This document shows positions 8,059-15,591 of a DNA stretch of 64,000 nt, one piece after another; position 1 is the first letter of the stretch, and each line of letters starts with the position of its first letter. The stretch spans positions 372,001 through 436,000 of the forward strand of contig NZ_FUZQ01000001.1 of assembly GCF_900167525.1 (NCBI RefSeq), in the 5' to 3' direction. A model generated the notes under the pieces. That model had not been told where the DNA came from and ran no database searches. It was given only the letters and a program-made list of their open reading frames with translations. The stretch is from Krasilnikoviella flava (GTDB lineage: Bacteria > Actinomycetota > Actinomycetes > Actinomycetales > Cellulomonadaceae). The position numbers and the translations under genes are program-made.

Positions 8059-8738
8059 GTGCGTCTCCCGTCGCCGACGAGACCGGTCTCGTAGGCGACG
8101 ATGACGAGCTGCGCCCGGTCGCGGGCGTGCAGCTTGGCGAGCAGGTGGCCGATGTGGGTCTTCACCGTGGCGAGGCTCACCCGGAGGTGCTCCGCGATCT
8201 CCGTGTTCGACAGCCCGCGCGCGACCAGGCCCAGCACCTCCAGCTCACGGTCCGTGACCCCCTCCAGGGATCGGGCGGGAGGCCGGCCCGGCTCGGCGCG
8301 ACGGGCGAACTCGGCGATGAGCCGGCGGGTGACCGACGGTGCGAGGAGCGCCTGGCCGGCGGCCACCACCCCCACGGCGGCCAGGACGTCGGTGGGCGGC
8401 GAGTCCTTCAGGAGGAACCCGGCCGCACCGGCGCGCAGGGCGGCGTAGACGTACTCGTCCAGGTCGAAGGTCGTGAGCATGAGGACACGGACGCCGGCGA
8501 GCGCGGGGTCCGCGCTGATCCGGCGGGTCGCCTCGATCCCGTCGAGCACCGGCATCCGCACGTCCATCAGGACGACGTCGGGCAGCTCGCGCCGGGCGAG
8601 CTCGACGGCCTCCGCACCCGTCGCGGCCTCGCCGACGGCGGTCATCCCCGGCGCGTGCGAGACCAGGAGGCGAAAGCTTCCGCGCACCATGGCCTGGTCG
8701 TCCGCCACCAGCACCCGGACCGGAGCGTCGCCGGTCAT
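8055..8738 (-). CDS. NarL/LuxR-type response regulator
   Basis: 227 aa. Receiver domain residues about 7-125 with the acidic pair DD at 13-14 and phosphoacceptor Asp59 in VVLMDVRMPV. LuxR helix-turn-helix at about 155-220 (LTDRELEVL-like GVTDRELEVLGLVARGLSNTEI). It overlaps the kinase gene by ATGA, the standard arrangement for a cognate pair. The output genes are not known, and the operon-mates are likely candidates. Confidence 0.92.
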   Translation of the reverse strand: MTGDAPVRVLVADDQAMVRGSFRLLVSHAPGMTAVGEAATGAEAVELARRELPDVVLMDVRMPVLDGIEATRRISADPALAGVRVLMLTTFDLDEYVYAALRAGAAGFLLKDSPPTDVLAAVGVVAAGQALLAPSVTRRLIAEFARRAEPGRPPARSLEGVTDRELEVLGLVARGLSNTEIAEHLRVSLATVKTHIGHLLAKLHARDRAQLVIVAYETGLVGDGRRT

Positions 8739-9928
8739 GCGGGACGCCCGTCGCCGACCGGGAGCCGGGCGGACAGCGCGAACCCCCCGCGGGGGCCAGG
8801 CCCGGCCGCGAACGTCCCGCCGTGGAGCCCGACCCGCTCCCGCACCCCGAGCAGCCCGTGACCGCCCGGCAGCGTCCGGTGCCCGTGCCGGCGTCCGCGG
8901 GGCGGCCCCTCGTCCACGACGTCGACGCGGACCTCGCCCGTCCTCCCGTCACCGGTCTCGTCGGACCCGTCGGGACCGGCGACCGTGACCGTGCAGCGGG
9001 TCGGCGCGGCGTGCCGCACCACGTTGGTCAGCGCCTCCTGGACGATCCGGTGGACGGTGGCCTGCACCCCCTCGGGGAGACGGGCCGTGCCGTCGACCGT
9101 GAGGACCACGTCGACCCCTGCGCGCCGTGCGTCGGCCGCCAGCGCGTCCAGGCCGCCGAGGCCGGGGGCAGGGCCTCGCGGCGCCCCGTCGCTGCGTAGC
9201 ACCCCGAGCGTGCGGCGCATCTCGTCGAGCGCGCTCCTGCTGGTCTCCTCGATGTCGTGCAGGGCCGCGCGCGTCTCCCCCGGCGCCGCCTCCGCGACGT
9301 GGCCGGCCACGCCTGCCCGGACTGCGATGAGGCTGAGGTGGTGGGAGACGATGTCGTGCATCTCGCGGGCGATCCGGAGCCGTTCCTCCTCGAGCGCCCG
9401 CTCGGACTCGTACCGCCGTCGCCGCTCGGCGTCGGCGCGCCTGCCGCGCACCACGGAGCCGGCCGTCCAGGCGCCGCCGACCACCAGCACCACGAGCGCG
9501 ACCAGGCCCAGTGCCCCCTGCGGGCCCTCCGTCGGGGTGACGACCGCCCCGCCGACGTAGACGGCGACCCCCGCCACCGGGAGGACGACCGCGAGGGCCG
9601 CCGTCGAGCGCCGCGTCGGCTCGGCGAGCGCGACGAGATAGGCGGCCAGGCCTGCCGCGGCGTAGGGCTCGCGGACCATGTCCAGCATCGTCGCGACCAC
9701 CAGGGCAGCGACGACCGTCGCGAGGACGGGGACCGGCCGGAGGCGGCGTGCCGCGACCGGCAGGCCCGCCGCGGCGGCGACCAGGTAGCCCAGCCAGAGC
9801 GGCCCGGCGTAGCTGGCCTGGCCGTCGTCCGACCCCAGCCGGACGAAGACGACGTAGACCGCGGTCAGGGCGAGCGCGACCGCGGCGTCGACCAGCAGCA
9901 GCGGGCGGCTCCCCGCCTCGGGCCTCAT
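8735..9928 (-). CDS. Sensor histidine kinase (HisKA_3 / HATPase type)
   Basis: 397 aa. The N-terminal half has about five to six hydrophobic helices, followed by the dimerisation/phosphorylation box AREMHDIVSHHLSLI and the ATP-binding boxes EALTNVVRHA and GGHGLLGVRERV. It should phosphorylate the overlapping response regulator. The ATG at 9928 is chosen because TACGGT lies 6 nt upstream. A GTG at 9955 directly after the stop of the upstream gene would add nine residues. The signal sensed is unknown. Confidence 0.9.
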   Translation of the reverse strand: MRPEAGSRPLLLVDAAVALALTAVYVVFVRLGSDDGQASYAGPLWLGYLVAAAAGLPVAARRLRPVPVLATVVAALVVATMLDMVREPYAAAGLAAYLVALAEPTRRSTAALAVVLPVAGVAVYVGGAVVTPTEGPQGALGLVALVVLVVGGAWTAGSVVRGRRADAERRRRYESERALEEERLRIAREMHDIVSHHLSLIAVRAGVAGHVAEAAPGETRAALHDIEETSRSALDEMRRTLGVLRSDGAPRGPAPGLGGLDALAADARRAGVDVVLTVDGTARLPEGVQATVHRIVQEALTNVVRHAAPTRCTVTVAGPDGSDETGDGRTGEVRVDVVDEGPPRGRRHGHRTLPGGHGLLGVRERVGLHGGTFAAGPGPRGGFALSARLPVGDGRPA

Positions 9929-9934
9929 GGCCCG

Positions 9935-9940
9935 ACCGTA
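9935..9940 (-). promoter_or_regulatory. Putative internal leaderless -10 box for the histidine kinase gene
   Basis: Minus-strand TACGGT ends 6 nt before the ATG at 9928, within the short gap after the upstream gene. It suggests the kinase can also be transcribed separately. Confidence 0.4.
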
Positions 9941-9955
9941 GCCGAGCGTGTCCAC

Positions 9956-10744
9956 TCAGCCGGCCTGACCGAGCAGCGTGAGCACCACGACGACCAGCGA
10001 CGTCGTGGTCACCCACCGCAGCGCCGTCGCGCGCCCGGGGCGAGGGCGGGCGCGCAGGAGGGAGACCCCCAGCGGGACGAGCGCGACACCGAGGCCGGCC
10101 AGGGCCAGCAGCGACAGCGGCGTCGTGCCCTTGAGGACGCCCAGGGGCAGCATCGCCGCCAGCCCGAGCGCGACCGCGCGCCAGGCGCCGAGCACCCCGG
10201 CGCGCCACGCCCCGACCGCGAGGACGACCCACCCGGCGAGCACCGCGAGGTTCAGGGCGGAGAACACGTGGAAGGCGCCGTACCCGGCCGAGACGGCGGC
10301 GGTGGCGGCATCGGCGCCCTGGGCACGCACGAGCTGGAACGCCAGGTGGTCCACCCCGGCGTGGAACGCCCGGGCGAACAGTCCGGAGACGGCCAGGACC
10401 CCGCCCCACAGGGCCCAGCCGGGCCGGCGCGTGCCGATGCGGGACGCGAGCGCGACGACGGCCGGCCACAGCAGCACGTTCCCGGCGGCGAACAGGCCGT
10501 ACGCGGCGGACATCAGCACCGGGCGCTCCTGGAACGCCGCGAGCTGGTCGGGGTAGAAGAAATGGACACGGGCCCGCAGCAATGCCCCGGCGAGCATCAG
10601 GAGCGGGCCGAGCACCATGGCGGTGCCCCCCACCCAGCGGCCGGGGAAGCCCAGCGCCTGCCACCGCTCGACGGGGAGGAGGGAACGGAGGCGGGCGACG
10701 AGCGTCGTGGTCGGCTCGCCCGAGGGGGCGGTCTGTGCGGTCAT
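9956..10744 (-). CDS. Multi-pass membrane protein of unknown function
   Basis: 262 aa with about seven hydrophobic segments, including GGTAMVLGPLLMLAGALL at residues about 39-56 and a final LVVVVLTLLGQ. I do not recognise the family. It is the first gene of an operon with a two-component system and a MarR regulator, so a role in sensing or as the regulated output is plausible but inferred. The ATG at 10744 has CAGGGT 6 nt upstream, a weak leaderless-type -10 box. Confidence 0.7.
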   Translation of the reverse strand: MTAQTAPSGEPTTTLVARLRSLLPVERWQALGFPGRWVGGTAMVLGPLLMLAGALLRARVHFFYPDQLAAFQERPVLMSAAYGLFAAGNVLLWPAVVALASRIGTRRPGWALWGGVLAVSGLFARAFHAGVDHLAFQLVRAQGADAATAAVSAGYGAFHVFSALNLAVLAGWVVLAVGAWRAGVLGAWRAVALGLAAMLPLGVLKGTTPLSLLALAGLGVALVPLGVSLLRARPRPGRATALRWVTTTSLVVVVLTLLGQAG

Positions 10745-10844
10745 GCCACGACCCTGTCCCGTGGCGCGCCGCCGGACATCGGATCAGGGCATGGATCTCG
10801 ACGTCATCCCCAGGGATGACGCGGACGACCGACGACCCGGGCGA

Positions 10845-11636
10845 TCAGCGCCCGAGCCGCCGCTCCCGGCGGGAGAAGTCGCGCAGGGCGCGCAGGAAGT
10901 CGACGCGCCGGAAGTCGGGCCAGTACGCCTCGCAGAAGTAGAGCTCGGAGTGCGCGCTCTGCCACATGAGGAAGCCGCCCACGCGGAGCTCCCCCGACGT
11001 GCGGATCACGAGCTCAGGGTCCGGCTGGCCCTTGGTGTACAGGTGGGCGGCGATGTCGTCGACGTCGATCCGCTCGGCCAGCTCCTCGAGCGTGGCACCG
11101 TGCGCCGCCTCCTGCGTGAGGTAGGAGCGGACGGCGTCGGCGATCTCGTGCCGGCCGCCGTACCCGATCGCGACGTTCACCTGCAGCCCCTGGACGTCCG
11201 CGGTGCCGTCTGCGGCGGCGCGGACGGCGTCCGCGAGCTCGGCCGGCAGCAGGTCGAGGCGACCCATGACCCGCAGCCGCCACCGCCGCGACTCGGCGAG
11301 GTCCTGGACGGCGTCGCGGATGATGTCGAGCAGGTCGGTGAGCTCGCCCGCGGGGCGCGCGAGGTTGTCGGTCGACAGCATCCACAGGGTGACGACCTCG
11401 ACGCCCAGCTCCTCGGCCCAGCCCAGGAACTCCGTGATCTTGTCCGCGCCCCGGCGGTGCCCGGTGGCCGCCGCCTCCCCGAACGACCGGGCCCAGCGCC
11501 GGTTGCCGTCGAGGATGACGCCGACGTGCCGGGGGGTCTGCGCCGTCGGCAGCGAGGCGGCGAGGCGCCGCTCGTACAGGCCGTAGAGCAGGTGGGGCAT
11601 GTGCACGCGGGACCTCGGGGGTTCGGGCCGCACCAT
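10845..11636 (-). CDS. uppS: Cis-isoprenyl diphosphate synthase (UppS family)
   Basis: Condenses isopentenyl diphosphate onto allylic diphosphates in cis to make polyprenyl carriers for cell-wall synthesis, or a shorter intermediate. 263 aa. Family motifs: ILDGNRRWAR with Asp43, the DNLARPAGEL segment, GYGGRHEI, and RTSGELRVGGFLMWQ near the C-terminus. It neighbours trhA and mca, as Rv1086 does in Mycobacterium tuberculosis, where that enzyme makes a short C15 product. Chain length here cannot be told from sequence. Start ATG 11636; a start at 11600 (MPHLLYGLYE) is also possible. Confidence 0.9.
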   Translation of the reverse strand: MVRPEPPRSRVHMPHLLYGLYERRLAASLPTAQTPRHVGVILDGNRRWARSFGEAAATGHRRGADKITEFLGWAEELGVEVVTLWMLSTDNLARPAGELTDLLDIIRDAVQDLAESRRWRLRVMGRLDLLPAELADAVRAAADGTADVQGLQVNVAIGYGGRHEIADAVRSYLTQEAAHGATLEELAERIDVDDIAAHLYTKGQPDPELVIRTSGELRVGGFLMWQSAHSELYFCEAYWPDFRRVDFLRALRDFSRRERRLGR

Positions 11637-11805
11637 GGGCGCGCGACGGCGCGGGCACCCGGCGGGCAGGGACGGACGGAGAGCGGGTCAACGGTACCGC
11701 TCCCCCGCACCCGCCTGACCAGCGCTCCCGTGCCCGCCGGGTCGTCCCGCAACCCCCACGCATGATCTTCACAGCGTGCGTTCGACCCGGCCCCGGCGCG
11801 TCCCC

Positions 11806-11811
11806 TACGCT
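11806..11811 (+). promoter_or_regulatory. Putative -10 box for trhA
   Basis: TACGCT lies five bases before the trhA palindrome and about 50 nt before the start codon, with TTCGAC at 11781-11786 as a weak -35 candidate. The rest of the 11637-11859 gap shows no gene. Confidence 0.35.
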
Positions 11812-11816
11812 GACGT

Positions 11817-11836
11817 AACCTACGCAAGCGTAGGTT
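11817..11836. promoter_or_regulatory. Perfect palindromic operator in the trhA leader
   Basis: AACCTACGC-AA-GCGTAGGTT: 9-bp perfect arms with a 2-nt spacer, a shape typical of TetR-family operators. It lies just downstream of the candidate -10 box and upstream of the ribosome site AAGGAG at 11848-11853. A bound repressor there would block transcription. Confidence 0.6.
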
Positions 11837-11859
11837 GATCGAGGAGCAAGGAGACCACC

Positions 11860-12633
11860 GTGGCAGCTGCTGCCCAGCCGAACGACCACCGGGCCGACCG
11901 CCTCGACGTCTCCGACGTCGCGGAGGTGGCCCGCGAGGCGAAGGTCGTCGTGGGCGACGCCGTGCACACCGCGTCGACGGCCGCCGCCGGGAAGGCCGCT
12001 CTCCTCAAGCCCCACCTGCGCGGCTGGATCCACGCCGTGACGACCCCGCTGGCGCTGGCCGCCGCGATCGTGCTCGTCGTGCTGGCCGACACGACGGCCG
12101 ACAAGATCGCGTGCGCGGTCTTCGGCCTCACCGCCGTCATGCTGTTCGGCACCAGCGCCGTCTACCACCTCGGCACCGGCACCTGGTCGCCGCGGACCGC
12201 CGCCGTGCTGCGACGCCTGGACCACGCGAACATCTTCCTCATCATCGCGGGCACGTACACGCCGCTGGCCGTGATGCTGCTGCCCCGCGACACCGCCACC
12301 GTGCTGCTCGCCGTCGTGTGGAGCGGCGCGATCCTGGGCCTGGTGGCCCGGGTGCTGTGGATGAGCGCACCGCGCTGGCTGTACGTACCCGTCTACGTCG
12401 CGCTCGGCTGCGTGGCCGTCGGCTACATCCCGCAGTTCTCCGCCTCGGGCGGCCCGGCCGTCGCCTGGCTCGTCGCCGCGGGCGGCGCGGCGTACATCCT
12501 CGGCGCCGTCGTGTACGGCACCAAGCGCCCGAACCCGTCGCCCCGCTGGTTCGGGTTCCACGAGATCTTCCACGTGCTCACCGTGGTCGGCTTCACGTGC
12601 CACACCGTGGCGATCTACCTGGCGGCCCTGTGA
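11860..12633 (+). CDS. trhA: Haemolysin III / TrhA family membrane protein
   Basis: 257 aa with about seven transmembrane helices, of the PAQR/haemolysin III family. Conserved signatures: GTSAVYHLG in helix 2, RRLDHANIFLIIAGTYTPL, and the C-terminal GFHEIFHVLTVVGFTCH. The conserved histidines and Ser/Asp of the putative hydrolase/metal site are present. Family members affect membrane lipid homeostasis. A lytic role is not implied. The N-terminal 60 residues are an extra soluble tail. The GTG start has AAGGAG 6 nt upstream. Expression is probably controlled through the palindrome at 11817-11836. Confidence 0.9.
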   Translation: MAAAAQPNDHRADRLDVSDVAEVAREAKVVVGDAVHTASTAAAGKAALLKPHLRGWIHAVTTPLALAAAIVLVVLADTTADKIACAVFGLTAVMLFGTSAVYHLGTGTWSPRTAAVLRRLDHANIFLIIAGTYTPLAVMLLPRDTATVLLAVVWSGAILGLVARVLWMSAPRWLYVPVYVALGCVAVGYIPQFSASGGPAVAWLVAAGGAAYILGAVVYGTKRPNPSPRWFGFHEIFHVLTVVGFTCHTVAIYLAAL

Positions 12634-12661
12634 CCGCCCGGCCTCGTGACCGCGGCCCGAG

Positions 12662-13627
12662 TCAGGTCGCCGGCACCACGAGGTAGCGCCGGTTCGCCAG
12701 CGACGGGTTCTGCCGGCGCACCTGCGCCAGCGGCTCCGGGTCGAGGTCCACGGTGCGCACCTGCGGGGACTCGTCGAGCTCGAGACCGACCACGCCGTCC
12801 GGCCCGGCCAGCAGGGATCGGCCCACCAGGCCGGGGCCGGACATCCCGACGCCGATCACCACCGCCGTGTTCTCGATCGCCCGCGCACGCAGCAGGGTGC
12901 GCCAGTGGTCCGCCTTGAGGGGCCCGTCCACCCACGCCGCCGGTACGACGATGACGTCCGCGCCGGCGTCCACGAGGCGGCGCGCCGACTCCGGGAAGCG
13001 CAGGTCGTAGCAGGTGACGACCCCGAACGTGAGGTCGCCCAGCCGGATCACGAGCGGCGGCACGTTGGCGGGCCCCGGCTCGAGCCGGTCGGACTCCCGG
13101 GTGCCGAACGCGTCGTAGAGGTGCACCTTGCGGTACGCGCCGACGAGGGACCCGGTGGCGTCGACGGCGACGACCGTGTTGAAGGCGCGCGTCGGGGGCT
13201 CCGGCTGCGAGCCGACCGTCGGCGTCGTCCCGGTGATCGCCGGCAGCGACCCCGTGACCGCCGGGAACGCACCGGTCACCGCCGGGAAGGAGCCGGTGAC
13301 CGCGGGGAACGTGCCGCTCACGGCCGGGTGCTGCCCCGTGCCCGCCGCGGGCGCGCCGTACGCGGGCAGGGTGGTGCCGGCCACCACCGCGATGCGGTAG
13401 CGCGCGGCGTGCTGGCGCAGGGCCGTGACGAACGGGCCGTCGAGCGGCTCGGCGTGCTCGACGCCGACGCCGTGCGGGTCGTAGCCGGAGGAGTACTCGG
13501 GCAGCACCAGCAGGTCGGCGCCTACCCGGCCGGCGGCGAGGAACGCCTCGGCGACCGCCTCACGGTTCGCGTCGTGGTCGGCCGTGACCGCGAGCTGGCC
13601 GACCGTGACGCGCACCGTGGCGCTCAT
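12662..13627 (-). CDS. Carbon-nitrogen hydrolase (nitrilase superfamily) with heptad-repeat insert
   Basis: Amidase/nitrilase-type hydrolase of small C-N bonds (321 aa). The catalytic triad is visible: Glu44 in LVLPEYSSG, Lys167 in AYRKVHLYDAFG, Cys206 in VVTCYDLRFPE. Between the Glu and Lys motifs, residues about 100-140 are six imperfect seven-residue repeats of the form FPAVTGS, not part of the core fold. The ATG overlaps the stop of the small membrane protein gene upstream (ATGA), making it the third gene of the mca operon. The substrate is unknown. Clean-up of mycothiol- or glutathione-like amides would fit the context but is inference. Confidence 0.88.
   Translation of the reverse strand: MSATVRVTVGQLAVTADHDANREAVAEAFLAAGRVGADLLVLPEYSSGYDPHGVGVEHAEPLDGPFVTALRQHAARYRIAVVAGTTLPAYGAPAAGTGQHPAVSGTFPAVTGSFPAVTGAFPAVTGSLPAITGTTPTVGSQPEPPTRAFNTVVAVDATGSLVGAYRKVHLYDAFGTRESDRLEPGPANVPPLVIRLGDLTFGVVTCYDLRFPESARRLVDAGADVIVVPAAWVDGPLKADHWRTLLRARAIENTAVVIGVGMSGPGLVGRSLLAGPDGVVGLELDESPQVRTVDLDPEPLAQVRRQNPSLANRRYLVVPAT
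13208..13330. repeat. In-frame 21-bp tandem repeats inside the nitrilase gene
   Basis: Six imperfect units encode HPAVSGT, FPAVTGS, FPAVTGA, FPAVTGS, LPAITGT and TPTVGSQ. On the plus strand the period is visible as recurring GTGACCGC and GGGAA tracts every 21 bases. Such tracts change copy number easily. Confidence 0.75.
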
Positions 13628-13992
13628 CGGCCCGCCCGGCCGTCCGTCTCGTCGCTCGTCCCGCCGTCCGGCCCGCCCTGCGGCCCGTCACCATCGTCGG
13701 GCCGGTCGTCGGGCCGGCTCTCGGGCGAGGCGGCGTCGTCGTCCGGGCGCCGGAAGCCCAGGTGCTTGGGCTCCTGGAGCGGGATCCCCTGCTCCTCGGC
13801 GTTGTGCTGGGCGCGGCGCAGGTGCCGGGTGAGCGACAGGAACAGCAGCACGCACGCGACCGCCACGGCGAAGGTCGCGACGAAGCCCGCCAGGCCCGGC
13901 GTCACCTGCAGCTCGTCCGGGCCCTGGCTCGGGCTGGGACTCGGGCTGGGCGCCGCGGCGAGCGCGGGCAGCAGCGTCCCGACGATGCTCAT
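13624..13992 (-). CDS. Small single-pass membrane protein of the mca cluster
   Basis: 122 aa. A Ser/Pro tract (residues about 15-22) and a transmembrane helix (about 33-53, GLAGFVATFAVAVACVLLFL) are followed by RHLRRAQHNAEEQG and a long acidic, disordered tail. It is joined by ATGA overlaps to mca upstream and the nitrilase downstream. Mycobacterium tuberculosis has a small protein (Rv1083) in the equivalent position after mca. Function unknown. Confidence 0.8.
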   Translation of the reverse strand: MSIVGTLLPALAAAPSPSPSPSQGPDELQVTPGLAGFVATFAVAVACVLLFLSLTRHLRRAQHNAEEQGIPLQEPKHLGFRRPDDDAASPESRPDDRPDDGDGPQGGPDGGTSDETDGRAGR

Positions 13993-14918
13993 CGGTCACC
14001 CTCCCGCACGCCGGCGAACAGGTCGTCCTCGGGCAACGCCGTCGGCACGCGCGAGTCCGCGAGCTCGTACTCCTCGGTGGGCCACACGTCGGCCTCGAGG
14101 TCGCGCGGCACGGCGAAGAAGAACCCGTCCGGGTCGATCTGCGACGCGTGCGCCACGAGCGCGGAGTCCCGCTGGGTGAAGAAGTCCGCCACGGCGACGT
14201 GGGTGGTCGCCTCGCGCTCGGGGATCTCGCGAGCCGTTCGCGACTCGATCCAGTCGCCGAACGGCGACTCCAGCCCGGCGCCCTGCATCGCCTCGTGCAC
14301 GGCGCGCATGCGCGCCATCGAGAATCCGTGGTTGTAGTAGAGCTTGAGCGGCTCCCAGGGCTCGGCGCCGCCCTCGACGACGTACCGGGAGCCGTCGCCG
14401 GCCGCGTGGTACGCCTCGACGGCCACCTCGTGGCACTTGATGTGGTCCGGGTGCGGGTACCCGCCGGACGGGTCGTAGGTCGTGATGACGTGCGGCCGGA
14501 ACTCGCGCACGAGCTCCACCAGCGGCGCGGCCGCCTCGGCGGGCGGCACGAGGCCGAACGACCCCTCGGGCAGGGGCGGCAGCGGGTCGCCCTCCGGCAG
14601 GCCGGAGTCGACGAAACCGAGCCAGGTCTGACGCACGCCGAGCGCCTCGGCCGCGGCAGCCATCTCCAGCCGGCGCACGGCCCGGCGGCCCTCGATCGTC
14701 TCGAACTCGTGCCCCGCGGGGACCTCGAAGCTCGGGTTGAGCACGTCGCCCCGCTCGCCCCCGGTGCAGGTCACGACGAGGACCTCGACACCTTCGGCGG
14801 CGTACCGCGCGGTGGTCGCGGCCCCCTTGCTGGACTCGTCGTCCGGGTGCGCGTGCACCGCCATCAGACGCAGGGGCTCGGACGGCGCCGCGGGCGGCGC
14901 GGAGGAGGCGGAGGACAA
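13989..14918 (-). CDS. mca: Mycothiol S-conjugate amidase
   Basis: Zinc hydrolase that cleaves mycothiol S-conjugates of toxins to a mercapturic acid and glucosaminyl-inositol. 309 aa. Metal motifs: AVHAHPDDESS (His24, Asp27), GYPHPDHIKCHEVA, and the family segment TCTGGERGDVLNP. The later RDSALVAHASQIDPDGFFF distinguishes Mca from MshB. TTG start at 14918, preceded by GGGAGGG a few bases upstream. It heads an operon of three overlapping genes with the small membrane protein and the nitrilase. Its presence is direct evidence for a mycothiol-making actinobacterium. Confidence 0.94.
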   Translation of the reverse strand: MSSASSAPPAAPSEPLRLMAVHAHPDDESSKGAATTARYAAEGVEVLVVTCTGGERGDVLNPSFEVPAGHEFETIEGRRAVRRLEMAAAAEALGVRQTWLGFVDSGLPEGDPLPPLPEGSFGLVPPAEAAAPLVELVREFRPHVITTYDPSGGYPHPDHIKCHEVAVEAYHAAGDGSRYVVEGGAEPWEPLKLYYNHGFSMARMRAVHEAMQGAGLESPFGDWIESRTAREIPEREATTHVAVADFFTQRDSALVAHASQIDPDGFFFAVPRDLEADVWPTEEYELADSRVPTALPEDDLFAGVREGDR

Positions 14919-14956
14919 GGTCCCTCCCGGGGTGACGGTCGGCAGCAGGGTTCAGG

Positions 14957-14962
14957 GACAAT
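14957..14962 (+). promoter_or_regulatory. Putative -10 box for the DUF4307 gene
   Basis: GACAAT ends 8 nt before the ATG at 14971 with no Shine-Dalgarno sequence between, compatible with a leaderless start. Confidence 0.3.
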
Positions 14963-14970
14963 GGTGCACC

Positions 14971-15390
14971 ATGAGCGAGCCCGTCAGCCCCACTCCCCCC
15001 GCCGACCGGTACGGCACGCACCAGGGCCGGCGCGGCCTCGGGACCGGGGCCAAGGTGGCGATCGGCGCCGTGCTCGCGGCGGCCGTCGCCGTGGCCGCCT
15101 GGTTCTCCGTGGAGCAGAACCGTCGCGACCCCGTGACCGTGGACGTCGTCGGCTTCGACGTGCGCGACGCCGAGCAGGTGGACGTGACGTTCCAGGTGCA
15201 CATGCCGCCCGGCACGACGGCGGTCTGCGAGGTCGAGGCGCTGGCGCAGAGCTACGCCCAGGTGGGCACCCTCGAGGTACCGGTCGGCCCCAGCGACAAG
15301 CAGACCTCCACGTACACGGTCACGCTCCGCACGTCCGAAGAGGCCACCACGGCGGTCGTCGAGTCCTGCGACGTCCCCGACCCCTCCTGA
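14971..15390 (+). CDS. DUF4307 membrane-anchored protein
   Basis: 139 aa. A short cytoplasmic Pro-rich segment leads into DRYGTHQGRRGLGTGAKVA and one transmembrane helix (residues about 27-46), then an extracytoplasmic beta-rich domain with two cysteines (TTAVCEVEALAQSYAQ and VVESCDVP) that could form a disulfide. Actinobacterial family of unknown function, often sited between mca and greA, as here. Divergent from mca. Confidence 0.85.
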   Translation: MSEPVSPTPPADRYGTHQGRRGLGTGAKVAIGAVLAAAVAVAAWFSVEQNRRDPVTVDVVGFDVRDAEQVDVTFQVHMPPGTTAVCEVEALAQSYAQVGTLEVPVGPSDKQTSTYTVTLRTSEEATTAVVESCDVPDPS

Positions 15391-15452
15391 CCCCTGCGGG
15401 GACGTCCCGGGCACGCCACCACCGACGGTCACCCTGTTCGCCCAGGGCAGAG

Positions 15453-15475
15453 ACCTGGGTTCTGACGCATCGCCG
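15453..15475. repeat. 23-nt intergenic motif, copy 1
   Basis: ACCTGGG followed by TTCTGACGCATCGCCG. A near copy with one extra G and two substitutions lies at 48253-48276, also between genes. This copy lies just upstream of the putative greA -10 box. Confidence 0.5.
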
Positions 15476-15478
15476 GGC

Positions 15479-15484
15479 TATCCT
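15479..15484 (+). promoter_or_regulatory. Putative greA -10 box
   Basis: TATCCT about 108 nt before the greA start, in the otherwise gene-free 15391-15591 stretch. No convincing -35 hexamer at 17 nt. It would give a long leader ending in the AAAGGAG site at 15578-15584. Confidence 0.35.
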
Positions 15485-15591
15485 GAGGGATTCACACGCA
15501 GTCCTGCCCCAGCCGACGCGCGTGCCGACGCCCGTCGGTTGCCCGCGCACGGCCGAAACAGGCCAACGAGCACCACGAAAGGAGAGCCCTC

